A DNA stretch of 64,000 nucleotides from CAYQOX01 sp964419335 (GTDB taxonomy: Bacteria > Hinthialibacterota > Hinthialibacteria > Hinthialibacterales > Hinthialibacteraceae), in the NCBI GenBank assembly GCA_964419335.1, contig CAYQOX010000020.1, positions 1-64,000 on the forward strand, read 5' to 3'. The position numbers and the translations under genes were made by a program. Position 1 is the first letter of the stretch. Each line of letters starts with the position of its first letter. The notes beneath the pieces were generated by a model. It did no database searches and was not told where the DNA came from. It was given only the letters and a program-made list of their open reading frames with translations. Shown piece after piece: positions 19,201 through 28,117 of this stretch.

Positions 19201-22200
19201 TGATTTTGACCAAGGATTGGCTGATGTAGTAATCACGTTTTTTCCATTTCTTGTAGCGCTTCATTTTTTCTTCTTCACGAAGCGCTTTCCCGGCTTCATC
19301 GGCCGAGGTGATATCTTCGCGCAGGGTGCGATACATTTCCAAGGCCTCCTGGGCGGCTTTTTCTTGTTTCTCTTTGCCGTCGGTATTGGCGAGGGCGGCC
19401 ATGGCTTCGTAGAGCCGTTGGGCGCGGTCGCGTTTCCGGTGCATGTCGGTGCGCAAGCGATCGATGTTGTGGCGTCCAAGGCCGATCGCGCGGTAGACGC
19501 CCTGGCGTCCGATTTGTTCGCAGGCGGCGAAGAAGAGTTGGACATCGAGGTAGGTCAAAGCGCGGCGGGCCCGACCCGCGGCGCCATCGGTGATGGCCAA
19601 GGCGCTGTCGGGATTGCCGTTGCGCATGAGGGCGACCACCATGGGCATATTGTCCAAGAGTTCGAGCAATTGAGGGAAGGGGATGCCGGTGTTTAATACG
19701 TCGATGCCTTGGATATCGCGTTCATAGTCACGGCCAGGACCGCGCATTTGCAGGACCAGGGCATGAATTTGACCACCCACGGTTTCGATAAGTTCGTCTT
19801 GTTCTTTTCTGGGAAGATCTTTCACCCCGCTCCAGGTACGTAAATGGCCGCCGTGGACGATGGCATTGGCACGGATTTGATCTTCGGTGAGGCCGTAATC
19901 GTTGAGGATAATTTGGACCTGGTTGGCGATTTCTTCTAGTTTGGTATCGCTGGTGTAGTAGAGCATATCCTGGGTGGAGGACATGGTGACCGAGGTCATG
20001 ACGATATCCCCCGGCGGGTTATGCGGGGGGAAGGCTTGCTGCAAGCGTTGCAATGTTTCTTTGTTCGAATCATCAATGCGGAAGGTGGAATACACTTGCT
20101 GGAGGGCGCGTTTGCCCACAGGGTGATCGGTGTTAGGGTCAAAGCCGTGGAACATGAGATGGGCGAGGTTTTGGCCTTCCTCATCCAGGGAGTGGGTAAG
20201 GTGTTCCCCGGTTTGCGCCAATAATTCGAACAAGCGCATGCCGGTGGAGAAGCGCACATCCTGCACGGGTTTGTATTCGGCCGAGAGGGCGATTACGGCT
20301 TCGTTTTCGGCGGGTGCGTTGGGATTGGATTCGCGGGCTTCGCGGAGAGCGTCGTAAATCATCCAGGCTTTGTAGAAGACCATAAAGCGGTTGACCTGTT
20401 CGGCGCGGATAATCATTTTGTCCACGCCCCACTGAGCCGCGAGATTGGCAACCAATTTGGAGCCTTCGGTGGTTTCGTACCATGGCTGGCCAAGGTTTTC
20501 CACCGCGCGGGCGATTTTGGTGATGTGGAAGACGAGCATGTCGTCTTTGAAGTCAAAGTATTTTTTCAGGACAGAAAACTTGAGGAGTTTTTTCGCCGCC
20601 CAACGCTGCCAATCGAAGTGGGATTCGAAGTCATGCTGATGGAGAAGGGCTTCTTTGGCTAACTTCATGATGCCTTCGTGATAGCGTTCGGGGATGCCGA
20701 TCTGGCGAAGTTTTACCTCGTTTTGGAGAGAGAGGACAAAGGCGAGGAATAAGCCGTCTTTGGGGACACAATAGCCGCCGTAGCCTTCGCCGGCAGGGGG
20801 GATCATCCGATCCTCGCGAAGATTCATTTGGTCGGCCATGTCTTCGGCGTCGCCTTCGAGGACGGCCATGCACAAGAGCGCCAAGGCGTTGGAGCCGGCG
20901 AAATGGGTGACGCAGAGAGCGTTCTCGGAGGTTTTCTGGATTTCCGCATAGGCGAGGGCGGGGCGTTCTTCCACGCCGCCTTCATTGATGAGGCTATAGA
21001 ATTCGAAACCGGCCTGGGCAGCCCAGCGGTCAGCGCCGCCGACCCATTGCCGCCATTTGACGACGGAGTCGCGTTCACGTTCGCCGAGGTTAACGCGGCT
21101 GGGGGTATAGAGGAGATTGTAGCGTTTGTTGCCGCCGGTGGCTTGATAGTAGTTGAGAGGATGCATGGTGGCATCATAAAGTTTTTTCTTGGCGACCACT
21201 TCTTTGCGAGCGGTGGATTTGGCTAGTTGGGTATGACGGCGCAAGTACGTATGAACTTGATCCATGATCTTGAGTTCGGGGTATTCTTTGTCCAGCTGTT
21301 CCAAAATGTGGGAACGCGCTTCGCAGCGGATCAGGGATTCCAGTTCTTCGCGATAGTCTTCCTCTTCTTCGATGACTTTCTTTTGGAGTGTGTAGAGGGT
21401 GGCTTTGGGACTACGCGTTTGTAGTTCTTCGACCCGTTTGGCGAAGGCTTTGCCGTTATTTTCAGCGACTTGGGGGACTGCGGTTTTCATTAACTTGGTG
21501 CGATGTTTTTCGATATATTCATCCACGGTTTTGGGGTCGTTGGCTTTATCATACCGCACCTTGCGTTGGCCGTATTTTTCATCGTGTTCGATGAGTACGG
21601 CCAGCTTGGCGGCTTCTTCCATGATTGGTTTAAAGGACATCAGGACGGTCATGACCGCGGCGTGTTCAGGGAGACGCTGTTGTGCCATGACTTCATCGAT
21701 GACTACGCTCATGCCGAATTCGTCGATGACTTTTTTGCCAATGGTGAGCACGCGGGTGCGTGATTGATTCATGCGCTTTTTGACTTCGTCTTCCAGGCCT
21801 TGGTTGCGGATAACGTTGAAGAGGGTCATTTCTTCTTCGATCCAGGTTTGGACGTAGCCTTCGGTCATGCCCGCTGATTCGGTGGTCAAGATGTGAAGGC
21901 TGGAGACTTTGCGGGTGGGTTTGAGAACCGCTTCGCGAAGGCGTTGGCTGGCGTAGCGTAAGCCATTTTGGCTGGAAGAAATTTCTTTGCGGCAGGCTTC
22001 GGCCAAGGTGGAAGCTTTTTGTTTGTTTAAAAGTTTTTGGATTGTGTTGACGGCCTCGGAGTCGGAATTGTTCAACATGACTTCTAAGGCTTCTATGCGG
22101 GGGACATCATGGATGTCGATGTATTGATTGATTTCTTCTACGCATTCGCGATAGGCCTTATCGATCAGGGCGGCCAAGGCGGCAACGCCCTCGTGGAGTT

Positions 22201-24328
22201 CTTCTTCGGGGAGGATGACGTGGAAGGCGGCTTCTTCTTCGGTTTTGTCGGGATTTTCTTTACGGAAAGTGTCTGCTTTATTGGAAAGATCCTCATCGTT
22301 CTGGACCATGAGGCGACGAGCGAGGCCCACATGTTGGGAATCCATGACGGCTTCGATGTTGCGCGCCCAGAACTCGGCGTGGATACGGAAGAAGGCTTCC
22401 ATGGCTTCCTGATCGACCTCGGTCTCGATGACCTGGACGGTGACTTCATCTTGGCCGACTTTGACGGTGCGATGGACAACGCGTTCGTGGATGAAGAGGG
22501 GGATGGCCTCGATCCAATCGTCGACTTCGATGATCCAATGGGTGTCGGTTTCTTCGCCCGCGAGTTCTTGGGGGAGGCGTCCCGCGCCGGGGCTGGAGTA
22601 GGTGAAGTGTCCACCCTGGCGCACCAGGTCGCGGAGGTCATCTTCTTTGCCGGGGTGAACATCGCGGAAGAAGTTGGCGTTGGCGAGGTTGACGGTTTCA
22701 GCGGGATGGAGACGCTGCAAGAAGATGGTATAGGAAGCGGGTTGTTTTTGGGTTTTCTCGAGTTCATCGCGGAAGACGGCGGCCAGGCGGTAAATGTCGC
22801 GGATGCGATCCTGGATGGTATCGAGGACCTCGCCGCAGGACTCGGCGTCGGGACGGCCAATGATGCGGCGAGAGGCGTCATCCTTTTCGGTGAGCATTTT
22901 TTTAAATTCGCGCGACTGATAGGCGAAGAGAGCTTCTTCGAAAGCGTTCAAGGCCCCCACGGTTTGGGCGTAGGGGGTGGGTTTGTGCTGTTGGATGAGG
23001 TGGAGTAATTGGGTGGCTTGGGTTTGGAGTTCGGGAATTTCCATGCCGGCCTGGTGAAGTTTTTGGGCATGCAGGAGTAAGCCTTCTTTGTCGGCGAGGA
23101 TTTTGGAGACGGAGAGCAAGTGGGCCTGGTTCCCGAAGGCGCGGCTGAGGCGGCCGGCGATCAGTTTCATGCCGCTTTCACGAGCCCATTTGGAGAGGCG
23201 GTAGATGTTGCGGCCTTCTTGTTCCATGTTGTAGGAGGTGGAGACGGCTTCGTTAATGAGGGCGCGTTTTTCGTCGATATCCTCGATGGGTTCATCCATG
23301 GTCTGGAGTAAGCGCTGCTGGTCGTAAGGGATATCGAGACGCATTTGGCCGATGATCCAAGAGGTCCAGCGGTCGCGCCATTTAAGGGTATTTTCGATGA
23401 TGGAGACGACTTCTTTAGGAGAGATCGGTTCAGAGCGATCCTGGTTCCAGGATTCGATGGTTTGAAGCAGGTGGTTGACTTCTTCGTTTTGGATGTTCTT
23501 GCCCTCTTGGTTGGAGACGATTTTTTCCAAGCAAGAGCGCATGTCGAATTGGTCTTTTCGTCCCTCGCGGGTGAATTTAAAGAGTTCGTGTTCGAGTTGG
23601 TTGCCGGCGGCAAAGAGAACCGGAGTACGGACCCCTTTGAGGCGGGAGAGATCGAGTTGTTCGTGTTCGGTGGCGATCCCCTGATCGTGGGCGATGGAGA
23701 GGAAGAGGTTGAAGGAATTGTTAGCGTCTAAGGTTTTGCTGCGGAGAAAATCGCGCATGGCGCCGAGGTCGGATTCAGGGAGGAGATCGGAGAAGTCGAG
23801 GAGATTGTGCAGGGTTTCCCGTTGATCCGAGCCAGCCAGGGTGGAAGCGAGAAAGACGTGGGTCAAGGCGGCCAAGACGTGGAGACCCTGGGGGGATTGT
23901 CCCTCGGGGAGGGATAGGCCTTGGCGGCCGCTTTCAAGCCCGAGAGTTTCGCCCCAGGAGGTATCGAGGCGGAAGCAAGGGTTTTTATCATCTTCAAGAA
24001 AATCGGCAAAAACATCGTGTTCCTGCATCCAAGCGAGGGTAAGTTTGGAGTGATTATTTTTAGCCGCTTGTCGGAAAGGAATCGAAACGGGGGGTTCTTT
24101 TTCAAATTTTTTGAGATATTCCAAGCCCGAGTTTAGGAACTCGACCATCTGATTCGTGGTTTGAGGATTGGACTTTTCATTTTTGATGTGGCATTCAGCG
24201 GGAGTGGATTTCAGTAGGATTTCTCCGGTGCCTAAGAGCGTGCCGGGAATTCTCCGTGCACGATCGACATTCGTGCGTTCGTCGTGATGTTCAACGAGGG
24301 TGAGGGGTAAACATTTTCGGCTCATCAT
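16280..24328 (-). CDS. Giant cytosolic protein (about 2,680 aa), C-terminal ATP-grasp-like module
   Basis: I do not recognise the family. The reading frame is open for 8 kb, with no signal peptide and no membrane segments, and is rich in charged helices. I placed the start at the ATG at 24328, six nt after AAGGA; the ORF extends two codons further. Residues 1-1100 are mostly helical. A Gly-rich AGEGYGGYCVPKDG lies near residue 1187 and IVHGGHLRTWSG near 1490. A long helical part follows (1550-2000). The last 350 residues look like an ATP-grasp: a Lys and flexible loop in ILIKGAAESGARN (Lys about 2359), ATNVGRGG, and IHLEPNVGIG with the E-x-N magnesium pattern (Glu about 2607). A ligase forming an amide or ester is therefore possible. 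Its own terminator and a divergent HAD/PfkB operon frame it. The ATP-grasp call is inference. Confidence 0.6.
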   Translation of the reverse strand: MMSRKCLPLTLVEHHDERTNVDRARRIPGTLLGTGEILLKSTPAECHIKNEKSNPQTTNQMVEFLNSGLEYLKKFEKEPPVSIPFRQAAKNNHSKLTLAWMQEHDVFADFLEDDKNPCFRLDTSWGETLGLESGRQGLSLPEGQSPQGLHVLAALTHVFLASTLAGSDQRETLHNLLDFSDLLPESDLGAMRDFLRSKTLDANNSFNLFLSIAHDQGIATEHEQLDLSRLKGVRTPVLFAAGNQLEHELFKFTREGRKDQFDMRSCLEKIVSNQEGKNIQNEEVNHLLQTIESWNQDRSEPISPKEVVSIIENTLKWRDRWTSWIIGQMRLDIPYDQQRLLQTMDEPIEDIDEKRALINEAVSTSYNMEQEGRNIYRLSKWARESGMKLIAGRLSRAFGNQAHLLSVSKILADKEGLLLHAQKLHQAGMEIPELQTQATQLLHLIQQHKPTPYAQTVGALNAFEEALFAYQSREFKKMLTEKDDASRRIIGRPDAESCGEVLDTIQDRIRDIYRLAAVFRDELEKTQKQPASYTIFLQRLHPAETVNLANANFFRDVHPGKEDDLRDLVRQGGHFTYSSPGAGRLPQELAGEETDTHWIIEVDDWIEAIPLFIHERVVHRTVKVGQDEVTVQVIETEVDQEAMEAFFRIHAEFWARNIEAVMDSQHVGLARRLMVQNDEDLSNKADTFRKENPDKTEEEAAFHVILPEEELHEGVAALAALIDKAYRECVEEINQYIDIHDVPRIEALEVMLNNSDSEAVNTIQKLLNKQKASTLAEACRKEISSSQNGLRYASQRLREAVLKPTRKVSSLHILTTESAGMTEGYVQTWIEEEMTLFNVIRNQGLEDEVKKRMNQSRTRVLTIGKKVIDEFGMSVVIDEVMAQQRLPEHAAVMTVLMSFKPIMEEAAKLAVLIEHDEKYGQRKVRYDKANDPKTVDEYIEKHRTKLMKTAVPQVAENNGKAFAKRVEELQTRSPKATLYTLQKKVIEEEEDYREELESLIRCEARSHILEQLDKEYPELKIMDQVHTYLRRHTQLAKSTARKEVVAKKKLYDATMHPLNYYQATGGNKRYNLLYTPSRVNLGERERDSVVKWRQWVGGADRWAAQAGFEFYSLINEGGVEERPALAYAEIQKTSENALCVTHFAGSNALALLCMAVLEGDAEDMADQMNLREDRMIPPAGEGYGGYCVPKDGLFLAFVLSLQNEVKLRQIGIPERYHEGIMKLAKEALLHQHDFESHFDWQRWAAKKLLKFSVLKKYFDFKDDMLVFHITKIARAVENLGQPWYETTEGSKLVANLAAQWGVDKMIIRAEQVNRFMVFYKAWMIYDALREARESNPNAPAENEAVIALSAEYKPVQDVRFSTGMRLFELLAQTGEHLTHSLDEEGQNLAHLMFHGFDPNTDHPVGKRALQQVYSTFRIDDSNKETLQRLQQAFPPHNPPGDIVMTSVTMSSTQDMLYYTSDTKLEEIANQVQIILNDYGLTEDQIRANAIVHGGHLRTWSGVKDLPRKEQDELIETVGGQIHALVLQMRGPGRDYERDIQGIDVLNTGIPFPQLLELLDNMPMVVALMRNGNPDSALAITDGAAGRARRALTYLDVQLFFAACEQIGRQGVYRAIGLGRHNIDRLRTDMHRKRDRAQRLYEAMAALANTDGKEKQEKAAQEALEMYRTLREDITSADEAGKALREEEKMKRYKKWKKRDYYISQSLVKISAGLPLQNMDFGVWAAGIGGLFALQGEKQEVIDSMRDTWNKAVSKLGKTREGQEVEVFTQEECNDLYNHIVRPEYIPESQRFAQQMLVESSSKAVEIAAREALERRKALKVRAQRARAFNDREDGFRETLQTEKIPAFDKIWQEAQTCLDQISKDMYKIYGMDEDSEKRSNLQSKVNRTFGQVIGHTRSGIARLVMDILPEETPAQRSQKRQILEDLKIVYTGREIIFEDLKRLMGGYEDMGGIARLAEAAQGDRKKLDQIAKAIELFYITFALANTLEFALGLPDEIDPALYWKSITDFYAETINDHWYEYWPWAYSRGVGFESIPKEERFQLAIERHRWLYEYMRNLLVYRSELRDWNKEDVDALVGNFLNGNQIVAIGADAPNPVEREWRAYNQLRELAFIKSDGFEMPPVFHELDIDIIEADQRVNVGILFPPGRTHVSRALREGPTLNAELQEKNHPGCNFLITRYGEFKEVEGAKKKALLMKDAHLYISLDELQEALKKNKGLKKQQIQKWIDWAEEEGRLTDKGIRIAARFTHKGQPAPVVAGALIPFHGHPVYISGQSEEEGMPATIQSLVYTDITYDKSLYPQIFTEDSDVALPPEIDWLNEWNQELKLEELLEKIVEGYPKHKFSGLRAFAKDHPIILIKGAAESGARNLKVFEVQDERTRIKEDELLAAARFVSDVSRGQNVVIQAAVFTNPELWASPELMENFVDRQVLEWNTPVNRDAYPRSQIYGTMRIVASSSHPKKKYDTAFPISLMSLQVATNVGRGGTLEPLRPEFVHEKHRKQIIDGLHAEAPKVMKAMNAFVERYGSTWEKNTGLKIGDDLRGVSYGWANYLMCDYVILPIFERNGRLVDILPEYDEKGRRIGSIPILQDEKGRFEGNIIDWKFIHLEPNVGIGLWDRYNLREQAFEEKLSHEKGREFDWYNVGRSDRVVMRNFVLSGEDYLKANFGQDGIDRKAVHQAMDEE

Positions 24329-24334
24329 ATTCAT

Positions 24335-24661
24335 TCCTTTTTACATATTTAATATTTATCTAGAATGGATTAACGTAATTCATTTTTGAGGATCGTGTTA
24401 TTGGCATGGGTAGGGTTTTTATCCAAAAAAAAGCGGAATTCGATCACTTTGGAAAACCCCAGGGAATGGAAAAAGTAACAAACATCGCCTACACGCTTCC
24501 ACAATTACTATGTATTATTCCATGGTAAAAATTGTGGTCAATGGATTTGAAAAGCGTGAAAAAGAAGTTTAAATAGCCCTGGACTTTTTTGGAATCGAAG
24601 CTAGCTTTACTTTTTTATAACTTTGAACCCTTAATGATGAAGGCGAAAGACAGGTTAAAAA
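24335..24661. other. 327-bp divergent intergenic region
   Basis: AT-rich spacer between the giant gene (minus) and the HAD gene (plus); it must hold both promoters. I see no hairpin, repeat or ORF in it and no consensus promoter good enough to call. The HAD gene's ribosome site is weak. Confidence 0.5.
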
Positions 24662-25513
24662 ATGACTGAACAAGCGCAACAAGAACGGAAATACTTACCT
24701 GGAACATCGATTGAGCTTCTTAATAAGAACATCCCACGCGGGAACATTAAGCATGCCCTTTTTGACTTTGATGGGACCTTGTCCTTGATTCGGGAAGGAT
24801 GGCAGCAAGTGATGATCCCCATGGGGGTGGAGATTCTACAGGAGACGGGGACCGATGAAAGCGAAGAGGAATTAGAAGAGATTGTGCGGGAGTTTGTGAC
24901 CCAGCTGACGGGGAAGCAAACCATCTATCAGATGATTCAGCTGAAAGAAGAGGTAGAAAAGCGGGGGGGACAAGCCAAGGAGGCGCTTGAGTACAAGCAC
25001 GAATATCTCCGCCGTTTGTGGGAGAAGATCGAGCATCGGGTGAAGGGTTTGAAGGCTGGCGAGTTGGACCGGCGTGATTTTGTGGTGCCTGGAACTTATG
25101 AATTGTTAGAGGCTTTGAAGGAGCGCGGGGTGACGATGTATCTCGCCAGCGGTACGGATTTGCCTTATGTGAAGGATGAGGCGGCGGTGTTGGGGGTCGC
25201 GTCGTATTTTGAGCCTTATATTTATGGGGCGTTGGATGATTATAAAAATTTTTCCAAGAAAATGGTGATTCAAAAGATTTTGAGTGAGAATAATCTATCC
25301 GGGACCGAGTTGGTTACGTTCGGGGATGGATTTGTAGAGATAGAAAACACCAAAGAAGTCGGGGGGGTTGCGGTTGGTTTGGCGACGGATGAGCGCAACA
25401 AGACGGGGATTGATGAATGGAAACGGGAGCGTTTGATTCGTGCGCAGGCGGATTTAATGATCCCTCATTTTGGAGAATGCGATACGTTGATTGCGTATTT
25501 GTTTAATGAATAA
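24662..25513 (+). CDS. HAD-superfamily phosphatase
   Basis: Haloacid-dehalogenase phosphatase of 283 residues, cytosolic. Motif I is FDFDGT with nucleophile Asp35 and acid Asp37, motif II is YLASGT, and motif IV is FGDGFVEIEN near residue 222. The region between motifs I and II forms a helical C1-type cap, as in beta-phosphoglucomutase and phosphoglycolate phosphatase. It is not the capless GmhB type that would be expected in heptose synthesis. It starts a plus-strand group with a PfkB kinase 53 bp downstream, and is divergent from the giant gene. Action on a sugar phosphate is likely; the exact substrate is unknown. Confidence 0.8.
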   Translation: MTEQAQQERKYLPGTSIELLNKNIPRGNIKHALFDFDGTLSLIREGWQQVMIPMGVEILQETGTDESEEELEEIVREFVTQLTGKQTIYQMIQLKEEVEKRGGQAKEALEYKHEYLRRLWEKIEHRVKGLKAGELDRRDFVVPGTYELLEALKERGVTMYLASGTDLPYVKDEAAVLGVASYFEPYIYGALDDYKNFSKKMVIQKILSENNLSGTELVTFGDGFVEIENTKEVGGVAVGLATDERNKTGIDEWKRERLIRAQADLMIPHFGECDTLIAYLFNE

Positions 25514-25566
25514 AGCAGGGGGATTTTCTATAACCTCGTGAGAGATGGAGAAGTTGAGAGAGGCTC

Positions 25567-26610
25567 ATGTCGAAGAAAAAGATTCAGGAGATTCTTGGGC
25601 AATTTCCGCAAAAGCGGATTGCGGTTTTTGGGGATTTTTTTCTTGACCGCTATTTGGTGATTGATCCTCAATATGATGAACTATCGATCGAGACGGGGAA
25701 GACCGCCTATCAGATCGTGGATAAGCGCTTGCAGCCTGGAGCCGCGGGGACGGTGTGTAATAATCTGCATGCTTTGGGGGTGGGCGAGATCATCGCGCTG
25801 TCGATTCTCGGAGATGATGGAGAAGGCTATGATCTGCGCAAGGCGTTGAGCAAGCGTAAGGTTACCACCGAGAATCTCCTGATTACGGAAGAGCGTTGGA
25901 CGCCGACGTATACCAAGCCGATGCGAATCCAAGAGAATGGAGAGGTCGAGCTAAACCGGGAGGATCAAAAGAACCGGGTGCCTGTGTCTCCGGAGTTGGA
26001 AAAGGAGATCATCGCGCGTTTGGAGTGTCTTATGCCGCAAGTGGATGCGGTGATCATTGCGGATCAAGTGCAGGAACGGAACTGCGGGGTGATCACGGAT
26101 CAGGTACGGGAGATGATCGCGGCGATGGCGAGGAAGCATCCCCGGGTGGTGTTCTTTGCGGATTCACGGGAACGCATCGGGGCGTTTCGCGATATTATGA
26201 TTAAGCCCAACCGTTTTGAGGCGACGCGTTGCTTTCAGCCGGATTTCGAGGGAGAGCCTTCGACCTCGACGGCGATGGAAGCGGCCATAAAGCTGCGGGA
26301 GCAGAATCAGCGACCGGTATTTCTGACGCTCGACCGGGAGGGAATCTGTCCCGTGAGCGAAGAGTCCCAACCGATTATTCCTTGTCCGCCGGTGACGGAA
26401 GAGATTGATATTGTGGGGGCGGGGGATAGTGTGACGGCGGGGATTGTGGCGTCTATGGTTTCGCAAGCCAGCCCAAGTCAAGCGGCGGTGATCGGGAATC
26501 TGGTGGCCTCGATTACGATTCGGCAACTAGGGACGACGGGGACCGCCAGCCCGGAGCAGGTTATGGAGGCGTGGGAGAAGAACCAAGCGCTGTACGCCGA
26601 GTATTTCTGA
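25567..26610 (+). CDS. PfkB-family sugar kinase (RfaE1/HldE N-domain-like)
   Basis: Ribokinase-fold kinase of 347 residues. The N-terminal VFGDFFLDRYL and PGAAGTVCNNLHALG are the substrate-binding side, and VGAGDSVTAG near residue 284-292 carries the catalytic base Asp287 and anion hole. Overall layout resembles RfaE1, the D-glycero-D-manno-heptose-7-phosphate kinase domain, but no nucleotidylyltransferase domain is fused or adjacent. With a HAD phosphatase just upstream and kdsA just downstream, an LPS-sugar role is a reasonable inference. Other sugars, such as ribose-type or keto-deoxy sugars, cannot be excluded. Confidence 0.8.
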   Translation: MSKKKIQEILGQFPQKRIAVFGDFFLDRYLVIDPQYDELSIETGKTAYQIVDKRLQPGAAGTVCNNLHALGVGEIIALSILGDDGEGYDLRKALSKRKVTTENLLITEERWTPTYTKPMRIQENGEVELNREDQKNRVPVSPELEKEIIARLECLMPQVDAVIIADQVQERNCGVITDQVREMIAAMARKHPRVVFFADSRERIGAFRDIMIKPNRFEATRCFQPDFEGEPSTSTAMEAAIKLREQNQRPVFLTLDREGICPVSEESQPIIPCPPVTEEIDIVGAGDSVTAGIVASMVSQASPSQAAVIGNLVASITIRQLGTTGTASPEQVMEAWEKNQALYAEYF

Positions 26611-26743
26611 TTATCCGCAGCATATTTTATATACGTGGCCGTGGAAACGGCTTCCTTCCTTTTGATTTCATGCGAGCAGAATTAAGAGCAAAGAAAAAAC
26701 GAATGAGGTTTCGTTGGGAGACTTTTGTAAAAAGGAAAGGTGA

Positions 26744-27586
26744 ATGACTCAAGAGAGGGTGAAAGAACCTAGGACGATTAAGGCCGGAGTGGAAGTGGGT
26801 GGAGAGAAACCGCTGTTGATTGCGGGCCCCTGTGTGTATGAATCGGATGCGCTGGTGATGGAGTGTGCGGAGCGACTGAAAACGATCTGCCAAAGATTGG
26901 GGATTCCCTTGGTATTTAAGGCCTCGTTGGATAAAGCCAACCGCAGCAGCCATACCTCTTTTCGGTCGATCGGGATGGAGAGAGCGTTGGAAGGCTTGAG
27001 GCAGGTGCGGAAGGCATTGGGCGTGCCGGTGTTGACGGATGTGCATGAGACGCCTCAGGTGGAGGAAGTGGCGAAGGGGGTGGATGTTCTGCAGATTCCC
27101 GCGTTTTTGTGCCGGCAGACGGATTTGCTGCAAGCATGTGGAAAGAGCGGCCGGGTGGTGAATATAAAGAAGGGGCAATTCATGGCGCCGGAAGATATGA
27201 AAAACGCGGTGGAAAAGGTGAAGGCGGTGGATGAGGATGCGCGAGTCTTGCTCACCGAACGGGGGAGTTCTTTTGGCTATCATAACTTGGTGGTGGATAT
27301 GCGGGGGCTGCAGATCATGAGGGCGTACGCGCCGGTGATTTTTGATGCAACGCATAGCGTGCAGACGCCGGGGGGATTGGGGCGTGCCTCGGGGGGACAG
27401 CGTGAATTTGTTGCCTGTTTAGGGCGAGCGGCCGCGGCCGCGGGAGTGGATGGTTTTTTTCTTGAAACGCATCCAAAGCCGAGTGAAGCATTGAGCGATG
27501 GGCCCAATATGGTGCCATTGGATGAGATGGAGGCTTTGTTGGATTCTTTGCTGGCGGTATGGTCGGCGAGCCGGCCGTATTGGTGA
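26744..27586 (+). CDS. kdsA: 3-deoxy-8-phosphooctulonate synthase
   Basis: Condenses phosphoenolpyruvate with arabinose-5-phosphate to KDO-8-phosphate, needed for the lipopolysaccharide inner core. The sequence is clear along its length: LLIAGPCVYES, FKASLDKANRSS, VPVLTDVHE, IPAFLCRQTDLL, NIKKGQFMAPEDM and the C-terminal DGFFLETHPKPSEALSDGPN. Cys30 in AGPC, where the metal-free E. coli-type enzymes have Asn, marks the metal-dependent class. Length 280 is normal. The start follows AAAGG by a few bases. It lies 133 bp after the PfkB kinase gene, and its 3' end meets a convergent small gene after 6 bp. Confidence 0.95.
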   Translation: MTQERVKEPRTIKAGVEVGGEKPLLIAGPCVYESDALVMECAERLKTICQRLGIPLVFKASLDKANRSSHTSFRSIGMERALEGLRQVRKALGVPVLTDVHETPQVEEVAKGVDVLQIPAFLCRQTDLLQACGKSGRVVNIKKGQFMAPEDMKNAVEKVKAVDEDARVLLTERGSSFGYHNLVVDMRGLQIMRAYAPVIFDATHSVQTPGGLGRASGGQREFVACLGRAAAAAGVDGFFLETHPKPSEALSDGPNMVPLDEMEALLDSLLAVWSASRPYW

Positions 27587-27592
27587 TAAAAA

Positions 27593-27949
27593 TCACTGTG
27601 GGGGATTTTTCGAGGGGAGTTCTGGATCGGCGATGGAAGCAATGTTTTCGTCGGGTTTTATTAGTTGTTCTTCAAGATAACCGTGGAGGGTGGTTAATCC
27701 CGTGCGGATATGGTGGGAAACTTCTTTGAGAGGGGTGCGAATTTCCTCACACTTTTCAGGATGCGTTTGGGTGTGGTCTAACGCTTCTTCGATTCGTTCC
27801 AGGGCGATGCGCAGGGTTTCATACATAACGTTGATGGTACGGATATTGAGAGAGATCGTATGGTTGTCGGCGAGTTTTTCTGTGAGGAGACGAATATCTT
27901 TTACGATCTCGTCGAATTGATGATCACGTAAAAACCGATTGCCTTGCAT
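27593..27949 (-). CDS. Small helical protein of unknown function
   Basis: Predicted 118-residue soluble protein, almost all alpha-helix (VKDIRLLTEKLADN, LRIALERIEEALDH, LKEVSHHIRTGLTTL), with a short disordered C-terminus. It has no Cys and one Trp-free core, and no domain I can name; helical bundles of this kind are often histidine-kinase-dimer-like or phasin-like, but I do not claim either. The gene is supported by a good ribosome site (GGAG, 8 nt before the ATG) and by neat packing against kdsA. It is probably monocistronic. Confidence 0.6.
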   Translation of the reverse strand: MQGNRFLRDHQFDEIVKDIRLLTEKLADNHTISLNIRTINVMYETLRIALERIEEALDHTQTHPEKCEEIRTPLKEVSHHIRTGLTTLHGYLEEQLIKPDENIASIADPELPSKNPPQ

Positions 27950-28117
27950 GAGATTCTCCGCTTTCGGATTGTAGGATGAGCGAAAGATTACAAAAATCTA
28001 TAACTAGTATAGATGATTTGTTCTATAAAATCCAATGATTTTCCGATAATGTACAAAGATTTCCCTCTGGGGGCAGGCGACGGATGCGGGTGGCTAGCGA
28101 GGGGGGGATGCGCGGGG

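Noticed and set aside
20765..20800. GYGGYCVPKDG in the giant protein, like the GFGGSCFPKD motif of UDP-glucose dehydrogenases
   Set aside because: The surrounding sequence has no Rossmann domain or other dehydrogenase features; a chance match.
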